The position numbers were made by a program, and so were the translations under genes. From Kordiimonas aestuarii (GTDB taxonomy: Bacteria; Pseudomonadota; Alphaproteobacteria; Sphingomonadales; Kordiimonadaceae), in contig NZ_JAOBPP010000012.1 of assembly GCF_025574465.1 (NCBI RefSeq), positions 38,062 to 102,061 on the forward strand: a stretch of 64,000 nt of DNA. Direction: 5' to 3'. Position 1 is the first letter of the stretch; every line of letters starts with the position of its first letter. The notes under the pieces are model-generated. The model saw only the letters and a list, made by a program, of their open reading frames with translations, did no database searches and was not told the DNA's origin. Positions 17,182 through 25,804 of this stretch are shown piece by piece.

Positions 17182-18066
17182 ATGCATATGAAAAACAGAC
17201 TTCGCTCTTTCTTCGCCGTATCTCAGGGAGACGGCACACAACACCGGGCCAGGCAGCATGCCGGTCAAACTGCGGGCCCCAAGTCGGTCCGCATTGGTGT
17301 ATTATTGTGCGAAGTCGCGGCCACGATTGCGCTGGCTTATATCGCGGTCCAATTCTCCCATGGGCTGATGATGCCCGCGCGCGGCGTTGTGCCCACGGGG
17401 ACATTCGCCGCCAAAGCAGTTTCAACACAAGACAAAGATTATTCCGCCCTCCTGAGCTTTGATCCCTTTTTCCGCACTCTCGCTGACGGTGCGCCAGCAT
17501 CAAGCGAGGCAGCGCCCGAAAGCTCGCTCAAACTTGCGCTATACGGCGTGCGCGCGGACGGTGACGGCAAGGGCACGGCGATCATCACCGCATCGGGAGA
17601 CGCGCAGAAACTGGTCCGTATCGGTGATGAACTTACCTCGGGGGTAAGCCTGAGTGCCGTGTACGCCGACCGTATCGAGGTAAGCCGCCGCGGCATCCGC
17701 GAGGCGGTCTACCTCAAACCCAAAGGGGAACGAGGGAGCACGATTGCCCCGCGACCCGCCACAGCCCAGACTGCTGCAACGGAAGGCGGTGAAGGTTTCC
17801 TGGCGGCACTTGTAACGCTGGACCTCGCGCCCGTGATACGGGAAGGCCGTCTTGTTGGTTTTCGCATTGGCGACGGCGCGATCGGTGCTCTTCCCGGGCG
17901 GTTCAGCTTTGAAGAGGGGGACATCCTGATGGCGGTAAACGGTAGCCCGCTGACATCTTTCGAGCGTCTTGGGGAACTGCCGGATGAATTTGCCCGTGCG
18001 ACAAGCCTGACCCTTGAGATCGAGCGTAACGGCGCAAGCGTAACCCGGACCATAGACATCCAATAG
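17182..18066 (+). CDS. gspC: Type II secretion protein GspC
   Basis: 294-residue bitopic inner-membrane protein that links the secretin to the inner-membrane platform. One membrane helix lies at about residues 37-57 (GVLLCEVAATIALAYIAVQF). The homology region (about 85-180) carries LALYGVRADGDGKGTAIIT, and the C-terminal domain is PDZ-like (GFRIGDGAIGALPGRFSFEE, then GDILMAVNGSPLTSFERLG). The start could be ATG 17182 or the in-frame ATG 17188; neither has a strong ribosome site. The stop overlaps the GTG at 18066, and gspD follows at once. It is the first gene of the gsp operon, in the usual position. Confidence 0.85.
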   Translation: MHMKNRLRSFFAVSQGDGTQHRARQHAGQTAGPKSVRIGVLLCEVAATIALAYIAVQFSHGLMMPARGVVPTGTFAAKAVSTQDKDYSALLSFDPFFRTLADGAPASSEAAPESSLKLALYGVRADGDGKGTAIITASGDAQKLVRIGDELTSGVSLSAVYADRIEVSRRGIREAVYLKPKGERGSTIAPRPATAQTAATEGGEGFLAALVTLDLAPVIREGRLVGFRIGDGAIGALPGRFSFEEGDILMAVNGSPLTSFERLGELPDEFARATSLTLEIERNGASVTRTIDIQ

Positions 18067-18089
18067 TGCCTTTAATGATTGAAAATGCC

Positions 18090-20072
18090 ATGCTGAAAAA
18101 TATCCTGAAAATAATCTTCCTGACCGCAGCAATCGCCTTCTCTGGCGTGACCTACGCGCAGGAGCATGTGCTCAATTATCGTGACGCCGATATCCGCGTC
18201 TTTATTGACGATATCGCGGCACTGACCGGCAAAACCTTCATTATCGACCCGCGCGTGCGCGGCAAGGTGAATGTGGTTTCCTCCGCCGAGGTCACCAGCG
18301 ACGGCGTATTCCAGACCTTCCTGTCCGCCCTGCGTGTGAACGGTTTTACGGTCGTACAGACAGCATCAGGCGCGCTCAAGATCGTACCGGATGATGAGGC
18401 CGCGCAGGACGCTGGCCCGGTGGACGAGGCGCGCCGGGGGGATCAGCTTATCACCCGCGTATTCACGCTTAAGTTTGCCGACCCGCTGGCGGTGCAGGCG
18501 GCAGCCAAGCCTTTTGTGTTCAAAAACGGCCGCACCTTCGCGCGCCGGGGCATGCCTCACCTGATCGTCACCGACTATGCCGATAACCTCGCCCGGATCG
18601 GAAAGCTGGTCGCCAGCATGGATGTGGACCAGTCGGTCATCCGCACAGTGATGCTGGAAAACACGTCGGCGGGCGAAATGGCGGATATCGCGCTATCGCT
18701 TTCCGCCCAGCCGGGGTTTGAAGACAACAGCTACCAAACGTTGTCGGTGATCCCGCTTGAAAGCAGCAACACACTTATCCTGAAGGGGCAGGCGGAAGTG
18801 ATCGATGCCTTCCTGCCTGTTATCATGGACCTTGATAAAAACAATGCCTCGCGCGGTGACCTGCGGGTGATTTACCTCAAGCACGCAAGCGCGGAAAAGC
18901 TGTTGCCGATGCTCGAAACCATCACCCAGTCGATCAGGAAAACAGATGGCAAAACCCAGCCAACCGCGTCGAACGAAGTGACGGTGTCCACCTATTCGGG
19001 TGCCAACGCTATAATCGTGAACGCGGCACCCGAGATGCAGCAGAAAATCAGCTCTATCGTGCGCATGCTGGATGTGCCGCGTGCGCAGGTGCTTGTTGAG
19101 GCCATCGTGGTTGAAGTGTCTGAAGGCGCAGCCAAGGAGCTTGGCGTGCAATATGTGCTGGCGGGCGGCGACCGCGACGGTATCCCCTTCACCGTCGCCA
19201 ACTATTCCAACACCGCGCCTAACGTTCTGGCAGCCACCGGTGCGCTTGTCATCGATGATGACAGTGGTTCGGGCAGCGGCAATGACAGCGGCTCGTCTTC
19301 CACGTCCGACCTTCTGAAAGCCGCGGCCGTGGACAGCCTTCTCGGCTTCAATGGCTTTGGCCTTGGTGTGGGAGGCCGCACCAAGGGTGGTGGCGTGTTT
19401 GGCGTCATTCTCAATGCACTCGCCAGCGACACCGGCAGCAATATCCTGTCTACCCCGTCGATTGTGACGATGGATAACGAGCCCGCAAGCTTCCTGTCGG
19501 GTCAGGAAATCCCCTTCACGACGGGTGAGGCGCTGGGCAGTGCCAATTCAAACCCGTTCCGGACCGTGGACCGCAAAAACGTCGGCATACAGCTTGAGGT
19601 CACCCCACAGGTGAATGAGGGTGATGAGATCCGCCTTGCCATCCGGCAGGAAATCTCCTCCATCGCGGGGCCGATCAACAGTCAATCGACCGACCTCATT
19701 ACCAACAAGCGCGAGATACAAACAACCGTTCGGGTGAAAGATGGTGAAATTGTCGTGTTGGGTGGCCTTATCCAGCAGAATGAAACCACGTCGGTCGACA
19801 AAGTACCGTTCCTTGGCGATATCCCGCTTCTTGGGCGTGCCTTCCGCTCAGACAGCAAAAGCACGCAAAAGACCAACCTGATGATCTTCCTGCGCCCCAC
19901 CATCCTGCGCGGCAGTGAGGACATGAGCGCGGTAACCGCCCGTAAATATGACTATATCCGCGCCAAACAGGCGGGGGTGAAATCGCAGATGCCGATTGAC
20001 GAACTGGTCCGCGACGTGATGGGGCGTGGCGCCCTGCCGGTTGAAGCAGCAACGGACGGAAGCCCGGATTAA
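18090..20072 (+). CDS. gspD: Type II secretion secretin GspD
   Basis: About 660-residue outer-membrane secretin that forms the exit channel. ATG 18090 begins a clean signal peptide (NILKIIFLTAAIAFSGVTYA); in-frame GTG 18066 and ATG 18075 are alternatives. The N0 domain is NYRDADIRVFIDDIAALTGK, then N1-N3 repeats. The N3 domain has a low-complexity Ser/Gly/Asp insert (about DDDSGSGSGNDSGSSSTSD). The secretin core contains VGIQLEVTPQVNEGDEI and the conserved DGEIVVLGGLIQ and VPFLGDIPLLGRAFRS. The C-terminal tail after the core is short, so any pilotin-binding S-domain is small. Coupled to gspC upstream; followed by a small leader frame before gspE. Confidence 0.93.
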   Translation: MLKNILKIIFLTAAIAFSGVTYAQEHVLNYRDADIRVFIDDIAALTGKTFIIDPRVRGKVNVVSSAEVTSDGVFQTFLSALRVNGFTVVQTASGALKIVPDDEAAQDAGPVDEARRGDQLITRVFTLKFADPLAVQAAAKPFVFKNGRTFARRGMPHLIVTDYADNLARIGKLVASMDVDQSVIRTVMLENTSAGEMADIALSLSAQPGFEDNSYQTLSVIPLESSNTLILKGQAEVIDAFLPVIMDLDKNNASRGDLRVIYLKHASAEKLLPMLETITQSIRKTDGKTQPTASNEVTVSTYSGANAIIVNAAPEMQQKISSIVRMLDVPRAQVLVEAIVVEVSEGAAKELGVQYVLAGGDRDGIPFTVANYSNTAPNVLAATGALVIDDDSGSGSGNDSGSSSTSDLLKAAAVDSLLGFNGFGLGVGGRTKGGGVFGVILNALASDTGSNILSTPSIVTMDNEPASFLSGQEIPFTTGEALGSANSNPFRTVDRKNVGIQLEVTPQVNEGDEIRLAIRQEISSIAGPINSQSTDLITNKREIQTTVRVKDGEIVVLGGLIQQNETTSVDKVPFLGDIPLLGRAFRSDSKSTQKTNLMIFLRPTILRGSEDMSAVTARKYDYIRAKQAGVKSQMPIDELVRDVMGRGALPVEAATDGSPD

Positions 20073-20076
20073 GACC

Positions 20077-20112
20077 ATGGCGGCTGACACAAACATGAGC
20101 GCACAAACATGA
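20077..20112 (+). other. Short leader ORF and 14-bp tandem duplication before gspE
   Basis: CACAAACATGAGCG occurs twice back to back (20088-20101, 20102-20115). An 11-codon frame from ATG 20077 (or 5 codons from ATG 20095, inside the first copy) ends at TGA 20110-20112, overlapping the gspE start ATG 20109 as ATGA. It could couple gspE translation to that of a leader peptide. Confidence 0.45.
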
Positions 20113-21605
20113 GCGAACGGGCAGACCCCATTTTGAAATACAGCTTCGCGCGCGAACATGGGTTTGCCCTGGTGGAAGCGCGCGCGGATGATGCCACGGT
20201 TATGATGCGCGATGGCGCGAATGCCCTCGTGCTTCGGGAAGTGCGCCGTGCTATTGGCCTGCCGCTTGTGGTGCAGCGCGAAAACGCCCGGGATTTTGAT
20301 GCGCATCTCTCCAACCTCTATGCCGCGGATGGCATTGGCGCACATGTGGACACGGACGTGCCGGTTGAAAGCCTCGACAGCGCGCTTGAGGGCATGCCCA
20401 AGGCGGCCGACCTTCTCGCCAACGATGACGACGCACCGGTCATCAGGCTGATCAATGGCATGATGGCAGAGGCGGTGAAAACCAAGGCGTCGGACGTGCA
20501 CCTTGAACCGTTCGAGAACAAGCTGTCGGTGCGCCTGCGCACGGACGGCGTGCTGGCTGAGGTAGCCAGCCTGTCCGCTCGGTTGGCGCCCTATATTGTG
20601 TCGCGTATCAAGGTCATGGCGCGGCTGGATATTGCCGAAAAACGTATCCCGCAGGATGGCCGCCTGTCACTGACCCTGGGGGACCGCACCTTTGATGTGC
20701 GGGTCTCCACGCTGCCGTCCCGGCATGGCGAACGGGTGGTGCTCAGACTTCTCGATACCTCACAGGCGCACCTCAGCCTCGAAGACCTGGGTATGCAGAA
20801 ACGGGTGCATAACGGTATTCTTGATGCCCTTGCTGAACCCAACGGGATTATCCTTGTGACCGGCCCCACGGGCTCGGGCAAGACCACCACGCTTTACGCG
20901 GGGCTTTCGCTCCTTAATGACCAGTCGCGCAATATCATGACGGTCGAGGACCCGGTGGAATATGCGCTTGAGGGCGTCAGCCAGACACAGGTCAATGCCA
21001 AGGTGGGAATGACGTTTGCAAACGGCCTGCGTGCCATCTTGCGTCAGGACCCGGACGTGGTGATGGTGGGCGAAATCCGCGATATGGAAACGGCGGAGAT
21101 GGCCATCCAGGCATCGCTGACAGGGCACCTTGTGCTTTCAACCGTGCACACCAACAGTGCGGTGGCAGCGGTCACCCGCCTGCGCGACATGGGAGTTGAG
21201 CCCTTCCTGCTGTCGTCCACGGTCAAGGCGATCCTTGCTCAGCGTCTTGTGCGCCGCTTGTGTCCATCCTGCAAGAAACCGGCGGAAGACGAAAAGCGCA
21301 TCCGCAAACAACTGGATGTAAGGAAGGATGAGGGCGCCACCTTCTACGAGCCCGTCGGCTGTCCGGACTGTGCTGGCAAGGGCTACAAGGGTCGAATTGG
21401 CATCTATGAGCTGGTGAAGATTGATGACAAGCTGCGCCGCATGGTGCAGGAAGGCGCGCCGGAGCAGGACATGGAGGTCTATGCCTTCAAGGCAGCCAAA
21501 ACACTGGCGCAAAGTGGCACGGATCTTGTGCTGCGTGGCCTGACCACAGCGGAAGAAGTGCTGCGGGTCTCCAAGGTGCAGGGAGCGGCTGATGCTGGCG
21601 TTTGA
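20109..21605 (+). CDS. gspE: Type II secretion ATPase GspE
   Basis: 498-residue cytoplasmic hexameric ATPase that powers pseudopilus assembly. Walker A is GPTGSGKTTT (from residue 252), followed by the Asp box (MTVEDPVEYALEG), Walker B (PDVVMVGEIRDMETAEMA) and the His box (TGHLVLSTVHTN). The zinc-binding four-cysteine element of the GspE/PilB family is CPSC (385, 388) with CPDC (418, 421). The start ATG 20109 lies in the second copy of a 14-bp tandem duplication and overlaps the stop of a small leader frame. The 3' end overlaps gspF by 14 nt. Confidence 0.96.
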   Translation: MSERADPILKYSFAREHGFALVEARADDATVMMRDGANALVLREVRRAIGLPLVVQRENARDFDAHLSNLYAADGIGAHVDTDVPVESLDSALEGMPKAADLLANDDDAPVIRLINGMMAEAVKTKASDVHLEPFENKLSVRLRTDGVLAEVASLSARLAPYIVSRIKVMARLDIAEKRIPQDGRLSLTLGDRTFDVRVSTLPSRHGERVVLRLLDTSQAHLSLEDLGMQKRVHNGILDALAEPNGIILVTGPTGSGKTTTLYAGLSLLNDQSRNIMTVEDPVEYALEGVSQTQVNAKVGMTFANGLRAILRQDPDVVMVGEIRDMETAEMAIQASLTGHLVLSTVHTNSAVAAVTRLRDMGVEPFLLSSTVKAILAQRLVRRLCPSCKKPAEDEKRIRKQLDVRKDEGATFYEPVGCPDCAGKGYKGRIGIYELVKIDDKLRRMVQEGAPEQDMEVYAFKAAKTLAQSGTDLVLRGLTTAEEVLRVSKVQGAADAGV

Positions 21606-22812
21606 ATACGAAGCGCTGGATGGTCGCGGCCGTACAAAAAGTGGCATCATTTCGGCTGAGAGCGAACGCGACGCGCGCGAACGCTTGAAAGCCAATGCGC
21701 TGTTTGCAACGGCGCTGTCGCCCGCGTCACAGAAAAAGGCACGCAGAAAAACCAGCTTTTTCAAGCGCGACGATGTGATTGCGCCAAAAGAATTGGCACT
21801 TGTCACCCGCCAGCTTGCCACCATGCTGGGGGCGGCAGCTACGGTCGAGGAAGCCTTGGGTGCCATCGCAGCACAGGCGGAAAAACCCGGCCCGCGCAGG
21901 GTGCTGACCCGTGTGCGCACCAGCGTGATGGAAGGCTTGCGCCTCAGTCAGGCGATGGCGGAGGAGCCAAAAAGTTTTGATCCGCTTTACCGGTCCATGG
22001 TGGCGGCGGGGGAAGCCTCGGGCGACCTTGCCCGTGTACTTGGCAGCGTGGCGGAACACCGCGAGAAATCGCAGGACACCAAAAATAAGGTCCAGTCGGC
22101 GCTCATTTACCCCATCGTGCTTGCTGTTGTGGCGGTCGCGGTGGTGACAGCGCTGATGATTTTTGTAGTCCCCAAGGTGGTGGGGCAATTCGAAAACTTC
22201 GGCTCTGAACTGCCGGTCCTGACCCGGATTGTGGTGGGCGTGTCTGACTTTCTGGTGGCATATGGTGTGTGGCTTTTTCTGGCGATGGGACTTGCGGCCT
22301 TCGGCTTTATTACCGCCATGCGCGCGCCCGCCTTTCGCTTCAGGGTGCATTCTGGCCTGTTGCGCCTGCCGGTCATTGGCAAGCTGATCCGCGCAGTGAA
22401 TGCAGCACGGTTTGCCCGCGCGCTGGGCACGCTTGTGGAAGGCGGCAGCCCGGTGCTTGAGGGCCTGATGGCGGCGCGGGAGACGGTCAGGAATGATCGC
22501 ATGCGGCAGGCACTTGATACCGCTATCGGTCAGATCCGCGAAGGCAAGGGCACCAGCGCGGCGCTGAGGCAGGCAAGCGAATTTCCCCCCATGCTGGGCT
22601 ATATGGCTGCGGCGGGGGAGAAAAGCGGCCAGCTTGCCGCCATGCTGCACCGCGTGGCGGACTATCTGGACAGTGAATTTGACGGCTTCACCAAAACGGC
22701 GCTCAGCCTTCTGGAGCCGATGATCGTGATTTTGATGGGCGGGATTGTGGGGGCGATCGTGTTGTCGATCATGCTGCCGATCCTCAAGCTCAACAGCCTT
22801 GTACTCGGGTAA
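21592..22812 (+). CDS. gspF: Type II secretion platform protein GspF
   Basis: 406-residue polytopic inner-membrane platform protein that couples GspE to pseudopilin assembly. It starts FEYEALDGRGRTKSGIISAE, the family N-terminus, and contains two copies of the GspF cytoplasmic domain (LVTRQLATMLGAAATVEEAL and ARFARALGTLVEGGSPVLEG), each followed by GE(A/K)SG(D/Q)L(A/A). Three hydrophobic helices follow the pattern: about 165-190, 215-240 and 375-400. The start overlaps the gspE end by 14 nt, so translation is coupled. Confidence 0.95.
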   Translation: MLAFEYEALDGRGRTKSGIISAESERDARERLKANALFATALSPASQKKARRKTSFFKRDDVIAPKELALVTRQLATMLGAAATVEEALGAIAAQAEKPGPRRVLTRVRTSVMEGLRLSQAMAEEPKSFDPLYRSMVAAGEASGDLARVLGSVAEHREKSQDTKNKVQSALIYPIVLAVVAVAVVTALMIFVVPKVVGQFENFGSELPVLTRIVVGVSDFLVAYGVWLFLAMGLAAFGFITAMRAPAFRFRVHSGLLRLPVIGKLIRAVNAARFARALGTLVEGGSPVLEGLMAARETVRNDRMRQALDTAIGQIREGKGTSAALRQASEFPPMLGYMAAAGEKSGQLAAMLHRVADYLDSEFDGFTKTALSLLEPMIVILMGGIVGAIVLSIMLPILKLNSLVLG

Positions 22813-22824
22813 TGGAGAATGACC

Positions 22825-23280
22825 ATGATACGTTTGAAAAAGCTTCTGAAAACGCTCGCGCAGGAAAGCCGCCGCGATGAAGGCTTCTCGCTCATTGAGC
22901 TGATGGTTGTGATTGTGATCATCGGTCTTCTGACCACTGTTGTGGTGATCAACGTGCTGCCAAGCCAGGATCGCGCCATGCTGGAAAAAGCCCGTGCCGA
23001 CGTCAAGCTTCTGGAACAGGCGGTTGAGATGTACCGTATGGATACCTTGAAGTACCCAAGCCTGGAGGAGGGCATCGAGGTGCTGGCCAACCCGCCCAAG
23101 GGCGCGAGGTTCCGCAAGGAAGGCTACATCAAAAGCCTGCCCATGGACCCCTGGGGCAACCCTTACCAGTATCTCTATCCCGGTGAGCACGGGGCCTTCG
23201 ATGTCTATTCCTTCGGGGCCGATGGCCGCCTGGGCGGGGAAGACATGAACGCCGATATCGGCAACTGGAAAAGCGAATAA
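22825..23280 (+). CDS. gspG: Major pseudopilin GspG
   Basis: About 151-residue major pseudopilin, the main subunit of the T2SS pseudopilus. I prefer ATG 22825 over ATG 22819 because GGAG (22814-22817) is then 7 nt away. The type IV prepilin leader is RRDEG, cleaved before FSLIELMVVIVIIGLL; the conserved Glu is the fifth mature residue (Glu25 of the precursor). The C-terminal half has DPWGNPYQYLYPGEHGAFDV and SFGADGRLGGED, the calcium-binding loop of GspG. The prepilin peptidase for this leader is probably the one at 10847. Confidence 0.95.
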   Translation: MIRLKKLLKTLAQESRRDEGFSLIELMVVIVIIGLLTTVVVINVLPSQDRAMLEKARADVKLLEQAVEMYRMDTLKYPSLEEGIEVLANPPKGARFRKEGYIKSLPMDPWGNPYQYLYPGEHGAFDVYSFGADGRLGGEDMNADIGNWKSE

Positions 23281-23297
23281 GAGGGCAGTAAGGACCC

Positions 23298-23795
23298 ATG
23301 CGCGCGCTGAGGAAAGATGACGGTTTTTCGCTGGTGGAGATCATGGTGGTGATGGCCATCATGGGGCTCATGGCAAGTGCTGTTGTGCTTTCCATGCCGT
23401 CAGGCGATGACCGGCTTGAGCGCGCGCTGGATGGCACGCGGACCTATATGTCGGCGCTGTCGCGTACGTCCGTCAGTACCGGGCGGGTGCTGGGCCTCAG
23501 GTTCGATGAGCATGGGTATACACCGCTTGTGCTTGAGGCGGGCACATGGAAGCCCGACGGCGCGCTTGTGGGGCGTGGCAAGGCCTGGGCCGATACAACA
23601 CTTGTCAGCGTGGAGCTTGACGGCGCCCGTATTGACACGGCGCAGAAAAAAGGTGAGGCGCTCAGGCCCCATATATGGTTCCTGCCCACGGGTGAAGTGG
23701 CGGCATTCAAGCTCTCGCTGATGGTGGACGACCGGCTGGGGACAGTGGTCAGCGTGGGCGGGCATGATTTCAAGGTGGTGGCCGATGAGAGCTAG
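23298..23795 (+). CDS. gspH: Minor pseudopilin GspH
   Basis: 165-residue minor pseudopilin. The class III leader is short (MRALRKDDG), cleaved before FSLVEIMVVMAIMG with the conserved Glu5. The rest is a small beta-rich globular head (HGYTPLVLEAGTWKPDG and following) typical of GspH. It overlaps gspI: the gspI ATG 23785 lies 11 bp before the gspH stop. It is placed by order between gspG and gspI. Confidence 0.88.
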   Translation: MRALRKDDGFSLVEIMVVMAIMGLMASAVVLSMPSGDDRLERALDGTRTYMSALSRTSVSTGRVLGLRFDEHGYTPLVLEAGTWKPDGALVGRGKAWADTTLVSVELDGARIDTAQKKGEALRPHIWFLPTGEVAAFKLSLMVDDRLGTVVSVGGHDFKVVADES

Positions 23796-24168
23796 CAGCC
23801 CCCTTATGGTCGAGGACGGCTTTTCACTGCTGGAACTGCTGGTCGCGGTGGCGGTGCTGTCGCTTGCGGCGGTGACCCTGCTGGAACATCAGGGCCAGGG
23901 TGCGCGCTTGACCGCCATGGTTCAGGAACAGGCACTCGCGGCCACCGTGGCGGAAAACCGGTTTGCGCTCCTGTCCACACAGGAAGATGCTCCCCGTGTG
24001 GGCAGCCGCAGCGGGGTTGAGGAACAACTGGGCGTGACCTACCACTGGCTTGAGCACGTGCGTGCCATACCGGGCAGCGAACTGATGTCGCTGGAGGTGA
24101 CGGTGACGGCTGAGGGCGGTGACCAGCAACTCGCGCGCCTGACCGGGTTCCGGAGGGCGGCGCCATGA
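23785..24168 (+). CDS. gspI: Minor pseudopilin GspI
   Basis: 127 residues from ATG 23785, which overlaps the gspH end; a longer frame from ATG 23764 has no support. The prepilin leader MRASSPLMVEDG is cleaved before FSLLELLVAVAVLSLAAVTL, with Glu5 kept. GspI initiates the pseudopilus tip together with J and K. The residues ATVAENRFALL match the conserved A.NR segment of GspI. The stop overlaps the gspJ ATG (ATGA). Confidence 0.9.
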   Translation: MRASSPLMVEDGFSLLELLVAVAVLSLAAVTLLEHQGQGARLTAMVQEQALAATVAENRFALLSTQEDAPRVGSRSGVEEQLGVTYHWLEHVRAIPGSELMSLEVTVTAEGGDQQLARLTGFRRAAP

Positions 24169-24800
24169 CGCGCGGTGATGCAGGTTTTTCCCTTGTTGAG
24201 ACCATGGTGGCGATGCTGATTTTCGCCTTTGTGTCCGCCTCCGGTGTGGCGCTTCTGGTCAGCTTCAATGCGGGCGAGCGTGCGATGGCGGTCGCAGATG
24301 ATTTCATGGCGGATATCCAGACCACCAAAAGCCTGATGCGCAGCGATCTGGCGCACGCCTTGCCGCGCACCACGCGGGATGCAGCGGGTGGTGTGCTGCC
24401 GGTTTTCACCGGTGGTATGCCGGCAGCGCGGCTTGTGGCTGGCGCGGGTGATATCAGCGAACCGTTTCTCCGCTTTGTGCGGGGCGGCCATCTGGCTGCA
24501 CTGGTTAGTGAAAACGCGCCTGCGGTGCAGCGTGTTGAATATATTTTTGAGGGTGGCAGCCTCATCCGGCGCAGCTTTGCCCGGCCTGACGTAACGCCGG
24601 ACACACCGGCGACACACCAGGTTTTGCTCTCGGATGTCGATAAAATCCGGGTACGATTCCGCATGGGCGATGTGTGGGTACTGGACTGGCAAGGCAAAGC
24701 TGGCGAGCGCGGCAGCATGCCAAAGTTGGTTGAGCTTGAGTGTGACATCACGGGGCGCGGCACGCTTCGGATGCTACTGCCTGTGGGCGCACAGATATGA
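24165..24800 (+). CDS. gspJ: Minor pseudopilin GspJ
   Basis: 211-residue minor pseudopilin, part of the I-J-K tip complex. The leader is MTRGDAG, cleaved before FSLVETMVAMLIFAFVSASG, with Glu5 kept. The globular part includes DIQTTKSLMRSDLAHALPR, QRVEYIFEGGSLIRRSF and VRFRMGDVWVLDWQGK, the family pattern. ATG 24165 overlaps the gspI stop and its own stop overlaps gspK (ATGA). Confidence 0.9.
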   Translation: MTRGDAGFSLVETMVAMLIFAFVSASGVALLVSFNAGERAMAVADDFMADIQTTKSLMRSDLAHALPRTTRDAAGGVLPVFTGGMPAARLVAGAGDISEPFLRFVRGGHLAALVSENAPAVQRVEYIFEGGSLIRRSFARPDVTPDTPATHQVLLSDVDKIRVRFRMGDVWVLDWQGKAGERGSMPKLVELECDITGRGTLRMLLPVGAQI

Positions 24801-25804
24801 CACACATCCCGCACAGATTTTTGCACAGGTTTGCGGATGACCGCGGCGCAGCGCTCGTGACCATCTTGTTGCTGGTGGCCATCATGAGCGTGGGAGCAGC
24901 GCTTGCTTTTGAGCGGATCGGCTTTTCCGTCAAGCGCGCCACGGCGGTAAAAACCCATGACCAGGCAAGGCTTTATGCCCTTGGCGGGGAGGCCATGGCG
25001 CTTGCCGCGGCGGAAGAACTGTATAAAGCCAACGCAAAACTCGTGGCGCTTACCGGCGCGGGGGAAGGGCAGCGCGTTTCCTATCAGCTGGACGGGGGTG
25101 CAATCAACGGTTTGCTGTCGGATGCTACGAACTGCTTCAATATCAATAGCCTGGTGGTGCCGCAACACAACGTCTATATCGCTGATCAGGCTGCCATGCA
25201 GCGCTTCGCCCACCTTGCACACGCCCTTGGCCTGTCTGATTTTGAAGGTGAAAAGCTTGCCGCGGGCCTCGCCGACTGGCTTGATAGTGACAGCAGGTCC
25301 CTGCCTTCTGGCGCGGAAGATTATGATTATGCGGCGCTTTCGCCGCCCTACCGCGCGGCCAACACCTTGATGGTGGATATCAGCGAGTTACGCCTTGTGC
25401 GCGGCTTCACCCCTGAAATCCGGAGCCTTCTTGAGCCGCAACTTTGTGTGCGCCATAAGGCGGAGCCAGTGAAGCTGAACGCCAACACGCTCAAGGTTGT
25501 TGACGCGCCGCTACTAGTGGCGCTTGTGGGCAAGGGGCTGGATCTTGAAGCGGCGCAGCGTGCCCTCGCTGAGCGGCCGGCAGGAGGTTATGCCGATAAC
25601 GCGGCTTTCTGGCGTCACAGGGTTTTCGCCGGCCTGACGCTTGAGCAGGCCGTTCGGTCGCGGGTGACGGTCAAACCGCAGGCGTTTGATGCAAAAATTT
25701 CTGTTACATATCATGATGCGACGGTGGAGCTTGTGTCCACACTCGCGCTGGGCGATGACGGCAGGGCCGAGGTCATCGCGCGAAGGTTTGGGGCAATCTA
25801 TTGA
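24797..25804 (+). CDS. gspK: Minor pseudopilin GspK
   Basis: 335-residue tip pseudopilin with the large helical insert of GspK. The leader DDRG precedes AALVTILLLVAIMSVGAALA; as is usual in GspK, Glu5 is missing. The conserved CFNINSL (here in DATNCFNINSLVV) and LADWLDSDSR, followed by YRAANTLMVDISELRLVRG, are the classic GspK motifs. A helix-hairpin-helix-like region near the end is KLNANTLKVVDAPLLVAL. The stop overlaps the TTG start of gspL. Confidence 0.92.
   Translation: MTHIPHRFLHRFADDRGAALVTILLLVAIMSVGAALAFERIGFSVKRATAVKTHDQARLYALGGEAMALAAAEELYKANAKLVALTGAGEGQRVSYQLDGGAINGLLSDATNCFNINSLVVPQHNVYIADQAAMQRFAHLAHALGLSDFEGEKLAAGLADWLDSDSRSLPSGAEDYDYAALSPPYRAANTLMVDISELRLVRGFTPEIRSLLEPQLCVRHKAEPVKLNANTLKVVDAPLLVALVGKGLDLEAAQRALAERPAGGYADNAAFWRHRVFAGLTLEQAVRSRVTVKPQAFDAKISVTYHDATVELVSTLALGDDGRAEVIARRFGAIY

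Noticed and set aside
21727..23190. 487-codon minus-strand frame opposite gspF-gspG
   Set aside because: Covers two well-supported genes and has no recognisable domain.
23804..25222. 472-codon minus-strand frame opposite gspI-J-K
   Set aside because: Low-complexity Arg/Ser/Pro-rich translation, antisense to three overlapping real genes.
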